20,002 nt of DNA from Methanobacteriota archaeon (GCA_005879065.1 VBLU01000062.1:1-20002); one strand, 5' to 3'. Positions 1 to 7,357 are shown, counted from the stretch's first letter. Notes: generated by a model from the letters alone, not told the origin. Made by a program: numbers and translations.

Positions 1-303
1 TCCATGTTGCGAGAGATCGAATTCGCGTACCGTGTCGCGCGGATGAACGGTGGTGCGACCGCTCGAGCGATTTTCGAAATGGCCCTTCGGGGACGTCGTC
101 TCGCCGATCCGGACCGCTCCTGCGCGATTCAGGTCGGAGAGAGGGCCGACCTCGTGGTCTTCGATCTGCCGGGAGGTTCGAGCGGTTTTGCGTCCCTGAT
201 GCGCGCGTCCGCGAGCGATGTGAGTCTCGTCGTGTCAGCAGGTCGCACGTGGCCGGCCCAATCGGACGCGATTCCGAAATCCAAACGGCGCCTTCGTTCC
301 TAA
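1..303 (+). CDS. amidohydrolase-family protein, C-terminal fragment (5' end outside window)
   Basis: The reading frame is open from base 1 (TCC before the first ATG at 4), so this is the 3' end of a gene that begins upstream, and the ATG at 4 is probably internal. The visible 100 residues resemble the end of a metal-dependent amidohydrolase: a helix with an NGG-A-RAI pattern (where such enzymes have 'T.NgA.alg'), then the small beta-sandwich element 'VGERADLVVFDLPG', then 'DVSLVVSAGR', matching the usual 'V..v.v.G..v' tail. Amidohydrolases hydrolyse C-N bonds in nucleobases, dihydroorotate, imidazolonepropionate and similar compounds. The catalytic His/Asp residues lie in the missing part, so the substrate cannot be assigned. 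The next gene starts 94 nt downstream with its own TATA box, so the two are probably separate transcripts. Confidence 0.6.
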   Translation, partial: SMLREIEFAYRVARMNGGATARAIFEMALRGRRLADPDRSCAIQVGERADLVVFDLPGGSSGFASLMRASASDVSLVVSAGRTWPAQSDAIPKSKRRLRS

Positions 304-363
304 GACCGTCGATTTCCTCCTGTCGGGAATGGCCCGCCTGGGCCGGATTCGGTCTCCACCCCA

Positions 364-373
364 TGCTTTATCA
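364..373 (+). promoter_or_regulatory. TATA-like element for glyS
   Basis: GCTTTATCA, centred near 370, lies 28 nt before the ATG at 398. This is the usual archaeal TATA-to-start-site distance and implies a leaderless glyS mRNA. It also argues for the ATG at 398 over the in-frame ATG at 329. Confidence 0.5.
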
Positions 374-397
374 CCGGCCCTCCCCTTCGGGGCCGCG

Positions 398-1882
398 ATG
401 GCCTCGTACGAGGACGTCATGTCCTTGTCCGTCCGCCGCGGTTTCCTCTGGCCCGCCGTCGACCTGTATGGCGGCTTCGCAGGCTTCTACGACTACGGGC
501 ACAATGGCGTCCTCCTTCGGAGACGTTGGGAGGACCGTTGGATCGAGACCTTCCTCGGTCTGAGCGACAACTACTACCTGATCGACACCACGACGATTCT
601 TCCGGAAGCCGCACTCAAGGCGTCCGGCCATGTGGATCACTTCACGGACATCCTCGTCACGTGCACTCGATGCGGGGAGTCGTACCGCGGCGACCAACTT
701 CTCGAGGCCGCGACCCACGAGGAGCAGGAGGGCCTCACGACGGAAGAGATCGATGCGCGGATCCAGGAGCTCAAGATCCGATGTCCGAACTGCAAGGGGG
801 TCCTGGGCCCCTCCCGCGAGTTCCACATGATGTTCCCGCTCGAGGTCGGGCCGACGGGAAAGGATCGTGCGTACCTTCGACCGGAGACGGCCCAAGGCGT
901 GTTCCTGAACTTCAAGCGGGAGTTCGAGGCGCTCCGCCGCAGACTCCCGATGGGGCTCGCCATCGTCGGGCGCGCGTACCGGAACGAGATCAGTCCGCGG
1001 CAGGGCGCGTACCGGATGCGGGAGTTCATCCAAGCGGAGCTGCAGATTTTCTTCGACCCGGCGACCTTCGGGGACGCCGTGCCCTTCCAAGACATCGCGT
1101 CCGTCCCGGTCCGCGTGGCCTGGGCCTCCGAGAAACACGCCCCCACGGCCCACGACGCACCCGCCAAGGACCTCGTGGGCCACGGACTGCCTCCGTGGTA
1201 CGTCTATCACCTCGTGCAGGTCCAGCGCTTCTATCTGGATCTCTTGCGGATCCCGCGGGATGCGTTCCGCTTCGCGGAGCTCGACGAGAAGGAACGTGCG
1301 TTCTACAACAAGATCCACTTCGATATCCAGGTTCGGCAGGAGAGCCTGGGCGGATTCAAGGAGGTCGGCGGAGTCCACTACCGAACCGACCACGATCTGA
1401 GGGGGCACGAGGCCGGCTCCCATGCAAAACAGTCCGTGACCTTCGGGACGTCGAAGCTCGTCCCCCATGTCCTGGAACTGTCGTTCGGCGTGGACCGGAA
1501 TGTATGGGCGCTCCTCGACCTCTCTTATGCGAAGGGAGAGCGGGTCGTCCTCCGGTTGCCGGTGCAGGTCGCACCGGTTCCGGTCGCGGTCTTCCCCCTC
1601 GTGAACAAGGACGGCCTCCCGGAACGGGCCGAAGCGCTGTACGCCGGCCTGCGCAAGCGGATTGCTGCGTTCTACGACGATTCGGGCTCGATCGGCCGCC
1701 GATACGCGCGGATGGACGAGATCGGGACGCCCTTCTCGGTGACCGTCGACCACGAGACGCTCGAAGGGAAGGGCGTCACGCTGCGGGAACGCGACTCGCA
1801 GAAACAGATCCGCGTCAAGGAAGGAGACCTCGCGACCACATTGAACCAACTCCTATCCGGCGAGGCGACCTTCCCTGCGTGA
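398..1882 (+). CDS. glyS: glycyl-tRNA synthetase (archaeal/eukaryotic alpha2 type)
   Basis: Class II aminoacyl-tRNA synthetase that charges tRNA-Gly with glycine in the cytoplasm. It is 494 aa from the ATG at 398, chosen because a TATA element sits 28 nt upstream; an in-frame ATG at 329 would add 23 unsupported residues. Visible signatures are 'GFYDYGHNG' near residues 29-37, two zinc-ligand Cys pairs (C89/C92 and C129/C132) in the insertion, the GlyRS motif RPETAQG (161-167), class II motif 2 around 'GRAYRNEISPRQGAYRMREF' (about 191-210), and motif 3 as 'ELSFGVDR' before a C-terminal anticodon-binding domain starting with 'PVQVAPVPVAVFPLV'. The length and single-chain design fit the archaeal/eukaryotic type, not the bacterial alpha2-beta2 enzyme. 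The next gene begins 4 nt after the stop, so the two are probably co-transcribed. Confidence 0.95.
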   Translation: MASYEDVMSLSVRRGFLWPAVDLYGGFAGFYDYGHNGVLLRRRWEDRWIETFLGLSDNYYLIDTTTILPEAALKASGHVDHFTDILVTCTRCGESYRGDQLLEAATHEEQEGLTTEEIDARIQELKIRCPNCKGVLGPSREFHMMFPLEVGPTGKDRAYLRPETAQGVFLNFKREFEALRRRLPMGLAIVGRAYRNEISPRQGAYRMREFIQAELQIFFDPATFGDAVPFQDIASVPVRVAWASEKHAPTAHDAPAKDLVGHGLPPWYVYHLVQVQRFYLDLLRIPRDAFRFAELDEKERAFYNKIHFDIQVRQESLGGFKEVGGVHYRTDHDLRGHEAGSHAKQSVTFGTSKLVPHVLELSFGVDRNVWALLDLSYAKGERVVLRLPVQVAPVPVAVFPLVNKDGLPERAEALYAGLRKRIAAFYDDSGSIGRRYARMDEIGTPFSVTVDHETLEGKGVTLRERDSQKQIRVKEGDLATTLNQLLSGEATFPA

Positions 1883-1886
1883 GACG

Positions 1887-2501
1887 ATGGGGACGCCCCG
1901 AGGCGTGCTCGCATTCGTCGAGCGGCTCGAGAGACGGATGGCCGATCTGCTCTCCGAGGAGACGCGCGTCATCCTCGCATACTCCGGTGGGCTCGCGAGC
2001 ACGCTCGTCGCGATGGTCGCTCGCAAGCGGTGCGATCTCGTGTGCGTCGTTGCGGGCGTCGAGGACTCCGCGGCCGTCCGGGCCGCGAAGGCGGCCAAGG
2101 CCCACCTGGACTACCGAGTTCAATTCGTGCAACCCGACGTCGAGGGGACGCGTCGGATCCGCGACCGCATCAATGCCGCGACTCGCCACGTGTCCGCAAC
2201 CGCGGTTCGTGCGTTGATCCCACTCCGGACGGTCCTCGAGGAATTGCCCAACCAGTCAATCCTCGCGGGATTCGGCCCGCGGACTCTGGATGCAACGCTC
2301 GGGAAGATTCTGAAGGATTGGGGAGTGATGTGTCCACTCCTCGACCTAGCGCGAAGCCAACCCCTCCCGCGGCCCCTCCTTCGCGCGGCGGCAATCGCTC
2401 TCGGCCTACCGGTCGAATGGGCCCGCGCCGCGCACCGCGAGCCTGCGACGAGTGCGGGAATCAATGATTTCCTCCTCGCAAACGGACCGCTACGACACTG
2501 A
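1887..2501 (+). CDS. PP-loop ATPase-like protein (asparagine synthase C-domain-like)
   Basis: A 204-aa protein beginning 4 nt after glyS, probably translated from the glyS mRNA. Residues 27-38 form a strand followed by SGGLAS, the position of the ATP-pyrophosphate loop (SGGxDS) of the adenine nucleotide alpha-hydrolase family (asparagine synthase, ThiI, TtuA and relatives). The Asp of the motif is Ala here. The next segment, 'DLVCVVAGVEDSAAVRAAKAAKAHL', has the strand-helix pattern of a Rossmann-like fold, and 'SILAGFGPRTLDA' resembles the second conserved loop, where these enzymes usually have a G-DE motif. No Zn-binding Cys cluster is seen. Such enzymes adenylate a carbonyl or carboxylate; the actual substrate is unknown. 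With the changed loop it may bind but not hydrolyse ATP. Coupling to glyS hints at a translation-related role, but this is inference. Confidence 0.6.
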   Translation: MGTPRGVLAFVERLERRMADLLSEETRVILAYSGGLASTLVAMVARKRCDLVCVVAGVEDSAAVRAAKAAKAHLDYRVQFVQPDVEGTRRIRDRINAATRHVSATAVRALIPLRTVLEELPNQSILAGFGPRTLDATLGKILKDWGVMCPLLDLARSQPLPRPLLRAAAIALGLPVEWARAAHREPATSAGINDFLLANGPLRH

Positions 2502-2600
2502 GATGAGCATCACAGAGGGCCGACCGCTGGGCCCATCCGCGCCACCGATTTCCTCGATCGGGACCCCTGTATTCGCAAGGATGACATTGAGCCAGCAAGC

Positions 2601-2608
2601 GTTATAAG
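2601..2608 (+). promoter_or_regulatory. TATA box for small GTPase gene
   Basis: GTTATAAG, centred near 2605, is about 32 nt before the ATG at 2637. It lies in the 135-nt gap after the PP-loop gene and supports separate transcription of the GTPase. It overlaps the upstream GTG at 2610, arguing against that start. Confidence 0.5.
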
Positions 2609-2636
2609 CGTGGGCCCGGCATGGAGCGGCACCGCG

Positions 2637-3455
2637 ATGGTCGACGACCACATCAAGCGTAAGATCCTCCTCCTCGGCGACGGAGCTGTGGGCAAGACCA
2701 GCCTGATCCGGCGCTTCGTCGTGGACAAGTTCTCGGACGAATACATCACGACGATCGGGACGAAGGTCACGAAAAAGGACCTGCGGATCGAGTCGCCGGG
2801 CAAGGCCATCGACCTGACGTTCATGATCTGGGATGTCCTCGGGCAGAAAGGATACAAGGGCATCCAGGAGAGCTCCTTTCAAGGGGCCAAGGGAGCGCTC
2901 CTCATGTACGACGTCACGCGTCTGGAGACCGCGGAGAGCCTCCAGAATTACTGGATCCCACACCTGCTCGTGGTGACCAACCCGATCCCCCTCGTCGTCG
3001 TCGGGAACAAGGTGGACCTCGCCGATTCGCGACGGCAAGCTCAGGAGGAGCTGGACGATCTCAAGGAAGCCCTCGGCGTGACCGGCTTCCTGAGTTCCGC
3101 GAAGACCGGGCAGAACGTGGAAGCGGGATTCCTCGCCCTCGCGAAGGCGATCATCGCCCAATCCGACGCGAAGATGTCTCGGCGCGAGGCCGTCGAGGAG
3201 GCCACGCACGAGTTCATTGCCGTGACGGACCAGATCATCATGGACTTCTGTGACGGCATGGGGGGTCAGGAGGCCGCGATGCCCATCGTGCGGCAGCAAC
3301 TCACGCGCGCGGGCGTCGATGTGAAAGCGCCGACCCGGGAGGGACTGCGCCTCGCGGTCGACTATCTGGCGGAAACGGAGTCTTCCTTCCGGAATGCGGC
3401 CGACGTCGAGGCGAGCAAGCGGAAGCGACTCGGCTGGATCAAGGAAGTCGCTTGA
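2637..3455 (+). CDS. Ras/Rab-like small GTPase with C-terminal helical extension
   Basis: A 272-aa protein. The start at ATG 2637 is chosen because the TATA box overlaps the alternative GTG at 2610 and because the GTPase fold then begins at the N-terminus. All G-box motifs are visible: G1 GDGAVGKTS (14-22), G2 Thr within 'YITTIGTK' (36-43), G3 WDVLGQ (65-70, instead of the usual WDTAGQ but keeping Asp, Gly and the catalytic Gln), G4 NKVD (124-127) and G5 SAK (154-156). Residues about 178-272 form a predicted mostly helical extension that I do not recognise. There is no C-terminal Cys for prenylation. The family consists of GTP-dependent molecular switches; archaeal members are poorly understood and partners are unknown. 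The stop codon abuts the stop of the convergent Elp3 gene. Confidence 0.85.
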   Translation: MVDDHIKRKILLLGDGAVGKTSLIRRFVVDKFSDEYITTIGTKVTKKDLRIESPGKAIDLTFMIWDVLGQKGYKGIQESSFQGAKGALLMYDVTRLETAESLQNYWIPHLLVVTNPIPLVVVGNKVDLADSRRQAQEELDDLKEALGVTGFLSSAKTGQNVEAGFLALAKAIIAQSDAKMSRREAVEEATHEFIAVTDQIIMDFCDGMGGQEAAMPIVRQQLTRAGVDVKAPTREGLRLAVDYLAETESSFRNAADVEASKRKRLGWIKEVA

Positions 3456-5003
3456 TCAAAGCGTCCGCTCCATGTACGGCCGCTCCAGTCGGTAGCCGAG
3501 AGAACGATAATACCCTCGGACGCCCACGCCGGACGTGACCCGCATCCGGGACCTGCGAAATTCATCGAGGGCGATCCGTTCGCATTCGGCCATCAATCGC
3601 CGTCCGAATCCGCGGTGCTGCCAACGCTCACCGGCAGACTCGTGGATCGGCACCAGCCTGCCGAAGACCTTCAACTCGCGGACGGTCGCCTCCTTCGCTC
3701 CGATCCGGAGGCGCGCGTAGGCGACGAGCACGTCGCGCCCGGGATCCTCGATGCTCAGGAACACCTCGAGGCCGTCCGAGGAATCGTACTCCGCGCGCAA
3801 CAGGGTGAGTGCCTCGAGACGGGGCGAGACTCCCCGGAAACCGACTTCACGACACCGGACGCAATGGCAGTCGAGGCCTCGGGATCGGAGGCGCTCCTTC
3901 GCCAACACTCGTAGGTCCCCTCGCTTCGGTCCGTCCTCGATGTCCGGCGCGCCGATCTCCCGCTGGACGCGTTGGATCCGGCACCACCGCGGGACGATCG
4001 CCTTGACTCGGGCGATGAGTTCCACGGCCTCCTCGGTGCCGAGGGGCGTGTACCGGCCGGATTTCCAGAGCGCATGCAAGGCGGTCCCCGGCAGGACGAG
4101 CGTCGGATAGATCTTCAGGAAGTCGGGGCGGTAGGCGGGATCCTCGAAGAGGACGCGGAACGATTCCATGTCCCGATCTGGATCCGAGCCCGGCAGGCCG
4201 GGCATCATGTGCACCCCGACCTTCAACCCGGCGTCCTTCGCGAGGTGCATCGCCTCTCGGGATTGCGCGTCCGTGTGGCCCCGGTGGACCCTTGCCAACA
4301 CGTCCTCGTGGGTCGTTTGAATCCCCAGTTCCACGCGGGTCGCACCCAGGTCCAAGGATTCGGCCACCTCGACGCCCAGGAAGCAGTCCGGCTTCGTCTC
4401 GATCGTGAGTCCAATGCATCGGCTCGCGGCCGATTCGTTGGCGGCCTGCGCGGCCGTGAGGTTCGGAGCCTCGAATGCGTTAAGCCCGTCGAAGCATCCT
4501 TTCACGAACCACTCCCGATATCCCGCTTCGAGGGCGGTGAAGGTTCCGCCGAGGACGATCAAATCCACCTTGTCCGTATCATGTCCGATCCTCTGTAACG
4601 CCTCGATCCTAGCGGCGGTCTGCCCCCTGGGATCGTAATGATAATCCGCGGCCCGACGGGCAGCGGGTTCCGTGCCCAGGTAGGACTGCGGTGTGCCGAA
4701 CCGCGGCCCACCCGGGCAATATGTGCAGACACCGTGCGGACATCCATGGGGAGCGGTCATCACGGTGACGACCGCGACGCCGCTCGCCGTCCGTGCCGGC
4801 TTTACACGCAGGAGGTCCTTCATTCCTTCTCGATCGGCCAGGGCCATCCGCTGGAGGATCGCCCCATCCGAGGGAAGGCCTCCGAGACGATGCGCGCGTG
4901 CGAGGCGCAGCTTGATCCGCTCGACCTCGTCCTTCGAGGCGGGCCTTCGATCGCGGATCTCCCCGGCCAAGGCCTCGACAAATTCCGCGTCGAGACCGCC
5001 CAC
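3456..5003 (-). CDS. elp3: Elp3-type tRNA uridine-34 acetyltransferase (radical SAM + GNAT)
   Basis: Archaeal Elp3 uses S-adenosylmethionine radical chemistry and acetyl-CoA to place a carboxymethyl-type group on uridine-34 of tRNA anticodons. The frame is open much further upstream but that part is a shadow of the membrane protein gene. The GTG at 5003 gives 515 aa, the usual archaeal length, and lies 5 nt after the upstream stop. Visible parts: an N-terminal tRNA-binding region rich in basic residues (1-75), the radical SAM cluster C88-x4-C93-x2-C96 in 'CPHGVCTYCPGG', 'LGGTFTA' and 'ELGIQTTHEDVL', a Cys-containing segment 'CHCVRCREVG', and a C-terminal GNAT acetyltransferase domain with the acetyl-CoA loop QHRGFGRRL. 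A GGAGG sits 16 nt before the GTG, a long spacing, so translation coupling with the upstream gene is likely. Its function is well supported; the start is moderately supported. Confidence 0.92.
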   Translation of the reverse strand: MGGLDAEFVEALAGEIRDRRPASKDEVERIKLRLARAHRLGGLPSDGAILQRMALADREGMKDLLRVKPARTASGVAVVTVMTAPHGCPHGVCTYCPGGPRFGTPQSYLGTEPAARRAADYHYDPRGQTAARIEALQRIGHDTDKVDLIVLGGTFTALEAGYREWFVKGCFDGLNAFEAPNLTAAQAANESAASRCIGLTIETKPDCFLGVEVAESLDLGATRVELGIQTTHEDVLARVHRGHTDAQSREAMHLAKDAGLKVGVHMMPGLPGSDPDRDMESFRVLFEDPAYRPDFLKIYPTLVLPGTALHALWKSGRYTPLGTEEAVELIARVKAIVPRWCRIQRVQREIGAPDIEDGPKRGDLRVLAKERLRSRGLDCHCVRCREVGFRGVSPRLEALTLLRAEYDSSDGLEVFLSIEDPGRDVLVAYARLRIGAKEATVRELKVFGRLVPIHESAGERWQHRGFGRRLMAECERIALDEFRRSRMRVTSGVGVRGYYRSLGYRLERPYMERTL

Positions 5004-5008
5004 GAGGG

Positions 5009-5542
5009 TCAGCCTGGCTCCTCCGAGCGCACGGGAGCCTCCGGGACGGCGGCTTGTGTGCGACCGAACAGGTCCACTGCGCGTGCGAGTCCGACGCCGA
5101 GAGACGCGAGTCCCGCGAAGACGAGGGCCGTTCCCGCGATGATCCCTGCATCCAGGGCGGGCGAGTGGGAGAGTTCGTTGAAGGGACTCACGAAGAAGCC
5201 GATCCAGTCGAAGAACAGAGCGATCTCGAATAGAGAGAGCAGCCCGACCCCCGCGACCCCGAGTCCGAGCCCGCGAATCCGGGATTCCGAGACCCCGGCC
5301 GCGAGATTCGCCCTCCAGAGGGCGGCGGTGAGTCCGGCGAACAGCACGATCTGACCGAACCCGGAGGTGATCGCGAGGACCTGCCTCGCTTCCGGGATGG
5401 AAAGGTCGAACGCGTCCGCGGTCCCGTTGGGAAAGATCCGGAGCAGCTGGGAAATCAGATACAGCCAAACCGCCAGGAACGCGAGGCCGAGCCAACCGCG
5501 CGGCGGAGGAATCCTCCGAGCGGGCACCGGTGCCATCGTCAT
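5009..5542 (-). CDS. four-TM membrane protein of unknown function
   Basis: A 177-aa hydrophobic protein that I do not recognise. Four membrane segments are apparent, roughly residues 16-36 (WLGLAFLAVWLYLISQLL), 53-74, 91-120 (ending in the aromatic 'FFDWIGFFVSPF') and 128-155, followed by a short charged tail. There is no classical signal peptide; the N-terminus is short and Pro/Arg-rich. Two ATGs, at 5542 and 5536, are possible starts, and no Shine-Dalgarno sequence is seen before either. The gene lies 47 nt after the Sm-like gene and 5 nt before elp3 in the same direction, so it probably belongs to that operon. It may be a small conserved archaeal membrane protein; no enzymatic residues stand out. 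Confidence 0.7.
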   Translation of the reverse strand: MTMAPVPARRIPPPRGWLGLAFLAVWLYLISQLLRIFPNGTADAFDLSIPEARQVLAITSGFGQIVLFAGLTAALWRANLAAGVSESRIRGLGLGVAGVGLLSLFEIALFFDWIGFFVSPFNELSHSPALDAGIIAGTALVFAGLASLGVGLARAVDLFGRTQAAVPEAPVRSEEPG

Positions 5543-5589
5543 GGAAAAGATATCTCGCGACGGGACATGAACCTTGGTACGGGTCGATG

Positions 5590-5865
5590 CTAGCCGTACA
5601 TCGTCCCGTGCTTCTCGACCTTCGGCGCATCGCCGGGCACGTGCTCGAGGACGTCCACCGCGAGGACGACGTGCAAGGGAATCAGTCGGAGCTTCCCCTT
5701 CAATTCCTGATGGCTGTCGTCCAGTTCGATCACGATTGCGTCGTCGGTTCCGATCGTGGCGTAGCCGCGGAACACCCCTTTCGTCACCTTCGTGCGCTCC
5801 CGCGTCTCCATCGATTCAATGCGATAGCGGGAACCCTTCGTCAGGGAGACGATCTCGTCCGCCAA
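5590..5865 (-). CDS. small beta-rich protein, possibly Sm/SH3-like
   Basis: A 91-aa protein starting at TTG 5865. The choice is supported by a full-strength Shine-Dalgarno GGAGGTGA (5870-5877) four bases upstream, and by the protein-like start 'ADEIVSLTKGSRYRIES'. A longer frame from 5898 would run inside the upstream gene. The sequence alternates short strands ('KVTKGVFRGYATIG', 'DAIVIELDD', 'GKLRLIPLHVVLAVDVLEH'), a pattern resembling small beta-barrels such as Sm-like or SH3-like folds that read RNA, DNA or peptides. This is a fold guess, not an identification. The upstream winged-helix gene overlaps its ribosome site, so the two products are translationally coupled and may work together. 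Confidence 0.75.
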   Translation of the reverse strand: MADEIVSLTKGSRYRIESMETRERTKVTKGVFRGYATIGTDDAIVIELDDSHQELKGKLRLIPLHVVLAVDVLEHVPGDAPKVEKHGTMYG

Positions 5866-5869
5866 GCAT

Positions 5870-5877
5870 TCACCTCC
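5870..5877 (-). promoter_or_regulatory. strong Shine-Dalgarno deciding a TTG start
   Basis: GGAGGTGA, an exact match to the complement of the archaeal 16S 3' end, overlaps the stop codon of the winged-helix gene and sits 4 nt before TTG 5865. It marks translational coupling and fixes the unusual TTG start of the small protein. Confidence 0.65.
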
Positions 5878-6304
5878 GTTGCTCCGCGAGCTTCGCAAGA
5901 TGGTCGACCGTCTTGCGGTAGTTCTCCATGGCGATCTCCACGTTTGATTCGACGAAGTTCCATGCTTTCGAGAGATTTCCGTATCGGATCCGGTAGCCCT
6001 TGCGGATCGTCCCGCGCTCGTTCACGTTCACCTCGTCCAAGAGGTCCATCTCCTTGAGTTTGTTGATGTGACGATAGATCGTCGCCTTCGTCGTCTTCAG
6101 CTTCGCGGCGAGCTGTTCCACCGTCCACCCCTTGTCCATCCGACCCAGGAGGCATTCGACGAAGAGACGGTAGGGCACCGAATCTCGCACGCTCGAGGCG
6201 TCTGTCTTCGGGTCGTACCCTTTCGGGATGTATCCGATCTGCGTGAGGAACAGGAGGGACACATCGTCGATGTCCTTCAGCGGCGTGAGGGGGGTGTTGC
6301 TCAC
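5870..6304 (-). CDS. winged-helix transcriptional regulator
   Basis: A 144-aa protein from GTG 6304. Residues about 58-100 ('WTVEQLAAKLKTTKATIYRHINKLKEMDLLDEV') form a clear helix-turn-helix plus wing of the ArsR/MarR-like type: WTVEQLA, then a turn, then the recognition helix 'TKATIYRHINKL'. The N-terminal 50 residues contain 'SLLFLTQIGYIPKGYDPKTDASSVRDSVPYRLFVECL', and the C-terminal helix (about 110-144) could dimerise or hold an effector. No metal-binding Cys cluster is visible. It heads a probable four-gene minus-strand unit ending in elp3. The 5' flank has an A/T-rich stretch but no obvious Shine-Dalgarno. The regulated target is unknown; autoregulation of the operon is a reasonable guess. 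Confidence 0.85.
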   Translation of the reverse strand: MSNTPLTPLKDIDDVSLLFLTQIGYIPKGYDPKTDASSVRDSVPYRLFVECLLGRMDKGWTVEQLAAKLKTTKATIYRHINKLKEMDLLDEVNVNERGTIRKGYRIRYGNLSKAWNFVESNVEIAMENYRKTVDHLAKLAEQRR

Positions 6305-6352
6305 AATGACGATTTCGAACGGCAGAAGGAACCCTTCCCCCGGGTATCGACA

Positions 6353-6406
6353 GGGAATAGTTAAGGCTTACCATTGAATTATATCGTATATGATAATAAT
6401 AATCAT
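6353..6406 (-). promoter_or_regulatory. A/T-rich island: promoter of winged-helix operon and end of NIF3 gene
   Basis: The 104 nt between the NIF3-like and regulator genes contain a run of almost pure A/T (6373-6406) in an otherwise GC-rich window. Read on the minus strand it offers several TATA-like elements (for example GATATAAT at 6374-6381 and TTAACTATT near 6353-6361). It also has imperfect dyad symmetry with arms ATGAT/ATCAT. It can serve as termination region for the NIF3-like gene, which ends at 6409, and as the promoter of the regulator. Confidence 0.4.
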
Positions 6407-6408
6407 GC

Positions 6409-7239
6409 TCAGACGTCGATAATTCCACTGTACGTATCGACGCGCAGACCGCGCGCCCGAAGCTCCCGGACGAGCACATTGATGCCGATGCTGTCCGAAG
6501 CCAGGTGACCCGTGACCACGAGGTTCTTCGGACCCTCGTGGCCGTAGACCTCCCACAACCGTCGGAGGGCCCCCGCATCGATGTGGATGTAGAAAACCGT
6601 GTCGATTCCGTGGTCGAAGGCCGCGCGGGCGACCGGGACGCCTCCGTTCGTCCCCGCGCCGTGGTGGACCGCCCATTTCCCGAGGGGATTCTCCGCCTTC
6701 CCCATACGGACGACGATGCGGGTTTTCGCCGCTCGGAATTCCGGGATCGTTTCGAGCGCTGCGATCGCGTCGCGCACATGCGCCTCGCGAGGGAGACGGG
6801 CTCGCAGGGTCTCGTCCATGACGCGTCTCCCGATCTCGTCACAGGGGTTGTGGATGCACATGAGCCCCATCCCCATCAATCGAGCAACCGACGGGAGGTG
6901 GTCATAGTTCTCCGCGTGGGCTCGGGGCTCCCGCTCTTCTTGCAGTTCCCGGACCGCGGAAGCGGCAGCGTCGCTCGGTACTCCATGGCGCGTCAGGATG
7001 TCCCCGTGTTTCGAGAGGACCTTCGGGAACTCCAGGATCGCGCTCCCTCCGGTCGGATGGTGCGCGATGACGAGATCGTAGCCTTTCTCCTTCGCGACGA
7101 GCAGGTCCGCCGCGTCCACATCGATGCCAAACAGCGTCCGCTTCACGTCCTTCGCCGGAACATTGATCGTCGTGTCGGCGGGGGTCTCCGACTGCTTCGC
7201 AAGACGAAGCGCGACGTTCAAGATTTCCTCGGAATCCAT
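6409..7239 (-). CDS. NIF3/DUF34-family metal-binding protein
   Basis: A 276-aa protein from ATG 7239. The start is fixed by a TATA-like CTTATC centred 28 nt upstream, so the longer frame to 7482 is rejected. Family markers are the His-His pair in 'VIAHHPTGG' (H60, H61), the H-x-x-x-D arrangement 'CIHNPCDE' (H130, D134), and a C-terminal 'VTGHLASDSIGINVL' (about 241-256), corresponding to the second metal-binding loop of the dinuclear NIF3-like proteins. These are widespread hexameric metal proteins related to GTP cyclohydrolase I type 2; their reaction is still unresolved. The sequence between the two halves ('GAGTNGGVPVARAAFDHG') keeps a glycine-rich turn. It is transcribed alone and diverges from the MoaD-like gene, with 118 nt between their starts. 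Confidence 0.8.
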   Translation of the reverse strand: MDSEEILNVALRLAKQSETPADTTINVPAKDVKRTLFGIDVDAADLLVAKEKGYDLVIAHHPTGGSAILEFPKVLSKHGDILTRHGVPSDAAASAVRELQEEREPRAHAENYDHLPSVARLMGMGLMCIHNPCDEIGRRVMDETLRARLPREAHVRDAIAALETIPEFRAAKTRIVVRMGKAENPLGKWAVHHGAGTNGGVPVARAAFDHGIDTVFYIHIDAGALRRLWEVYGHEGPKNLVVTGHLASDSIGINVLVRELRARGLRVDTYSGIIDV

Positions 7240-7262
7240 CAAGGGCCCGGAGGGACTGACCC

Positions 7263-7270
7263 GAGATAAG
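7263..7270 (-). promoter_or_regulatory. TATA-like element for NIF3-like gene
   Basis: CTTATCTC on the minus strand, centred about 28 nt before ATG 7239, implies a leaderless transcript and supports that start codon. Confidence 0.5.
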
Positions 7271-7357
7271 CCCTCGGACTCCGCCCCTCGCTGACTCACA
7301 CCCGCCGACCAAAACCTTTTCGTCTCGCCGTGGATGCCGTGCTCGGGAGGAGGTGTC

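Noticed and set aside
371..1849. Long minus-strand open frame opposite glyS
   Set aside because: High-GC antisense shadow; Arg/Glu/Val-rich with no recognisable domain, while the plus strand is clearly GlyRS.
2490..3299. 269-codon minus-strand frame
   Set aside because: Shadow of the small GTPase, low-complexity, no motif.
5003..5630. N-terminal extension of the Elp3 frame
   Set aside because: It overlaps the four-TM membrane gene and is Arg/Gly/Pro-rich without structure; archaeal Elp3 length fits the GTG at 5003.
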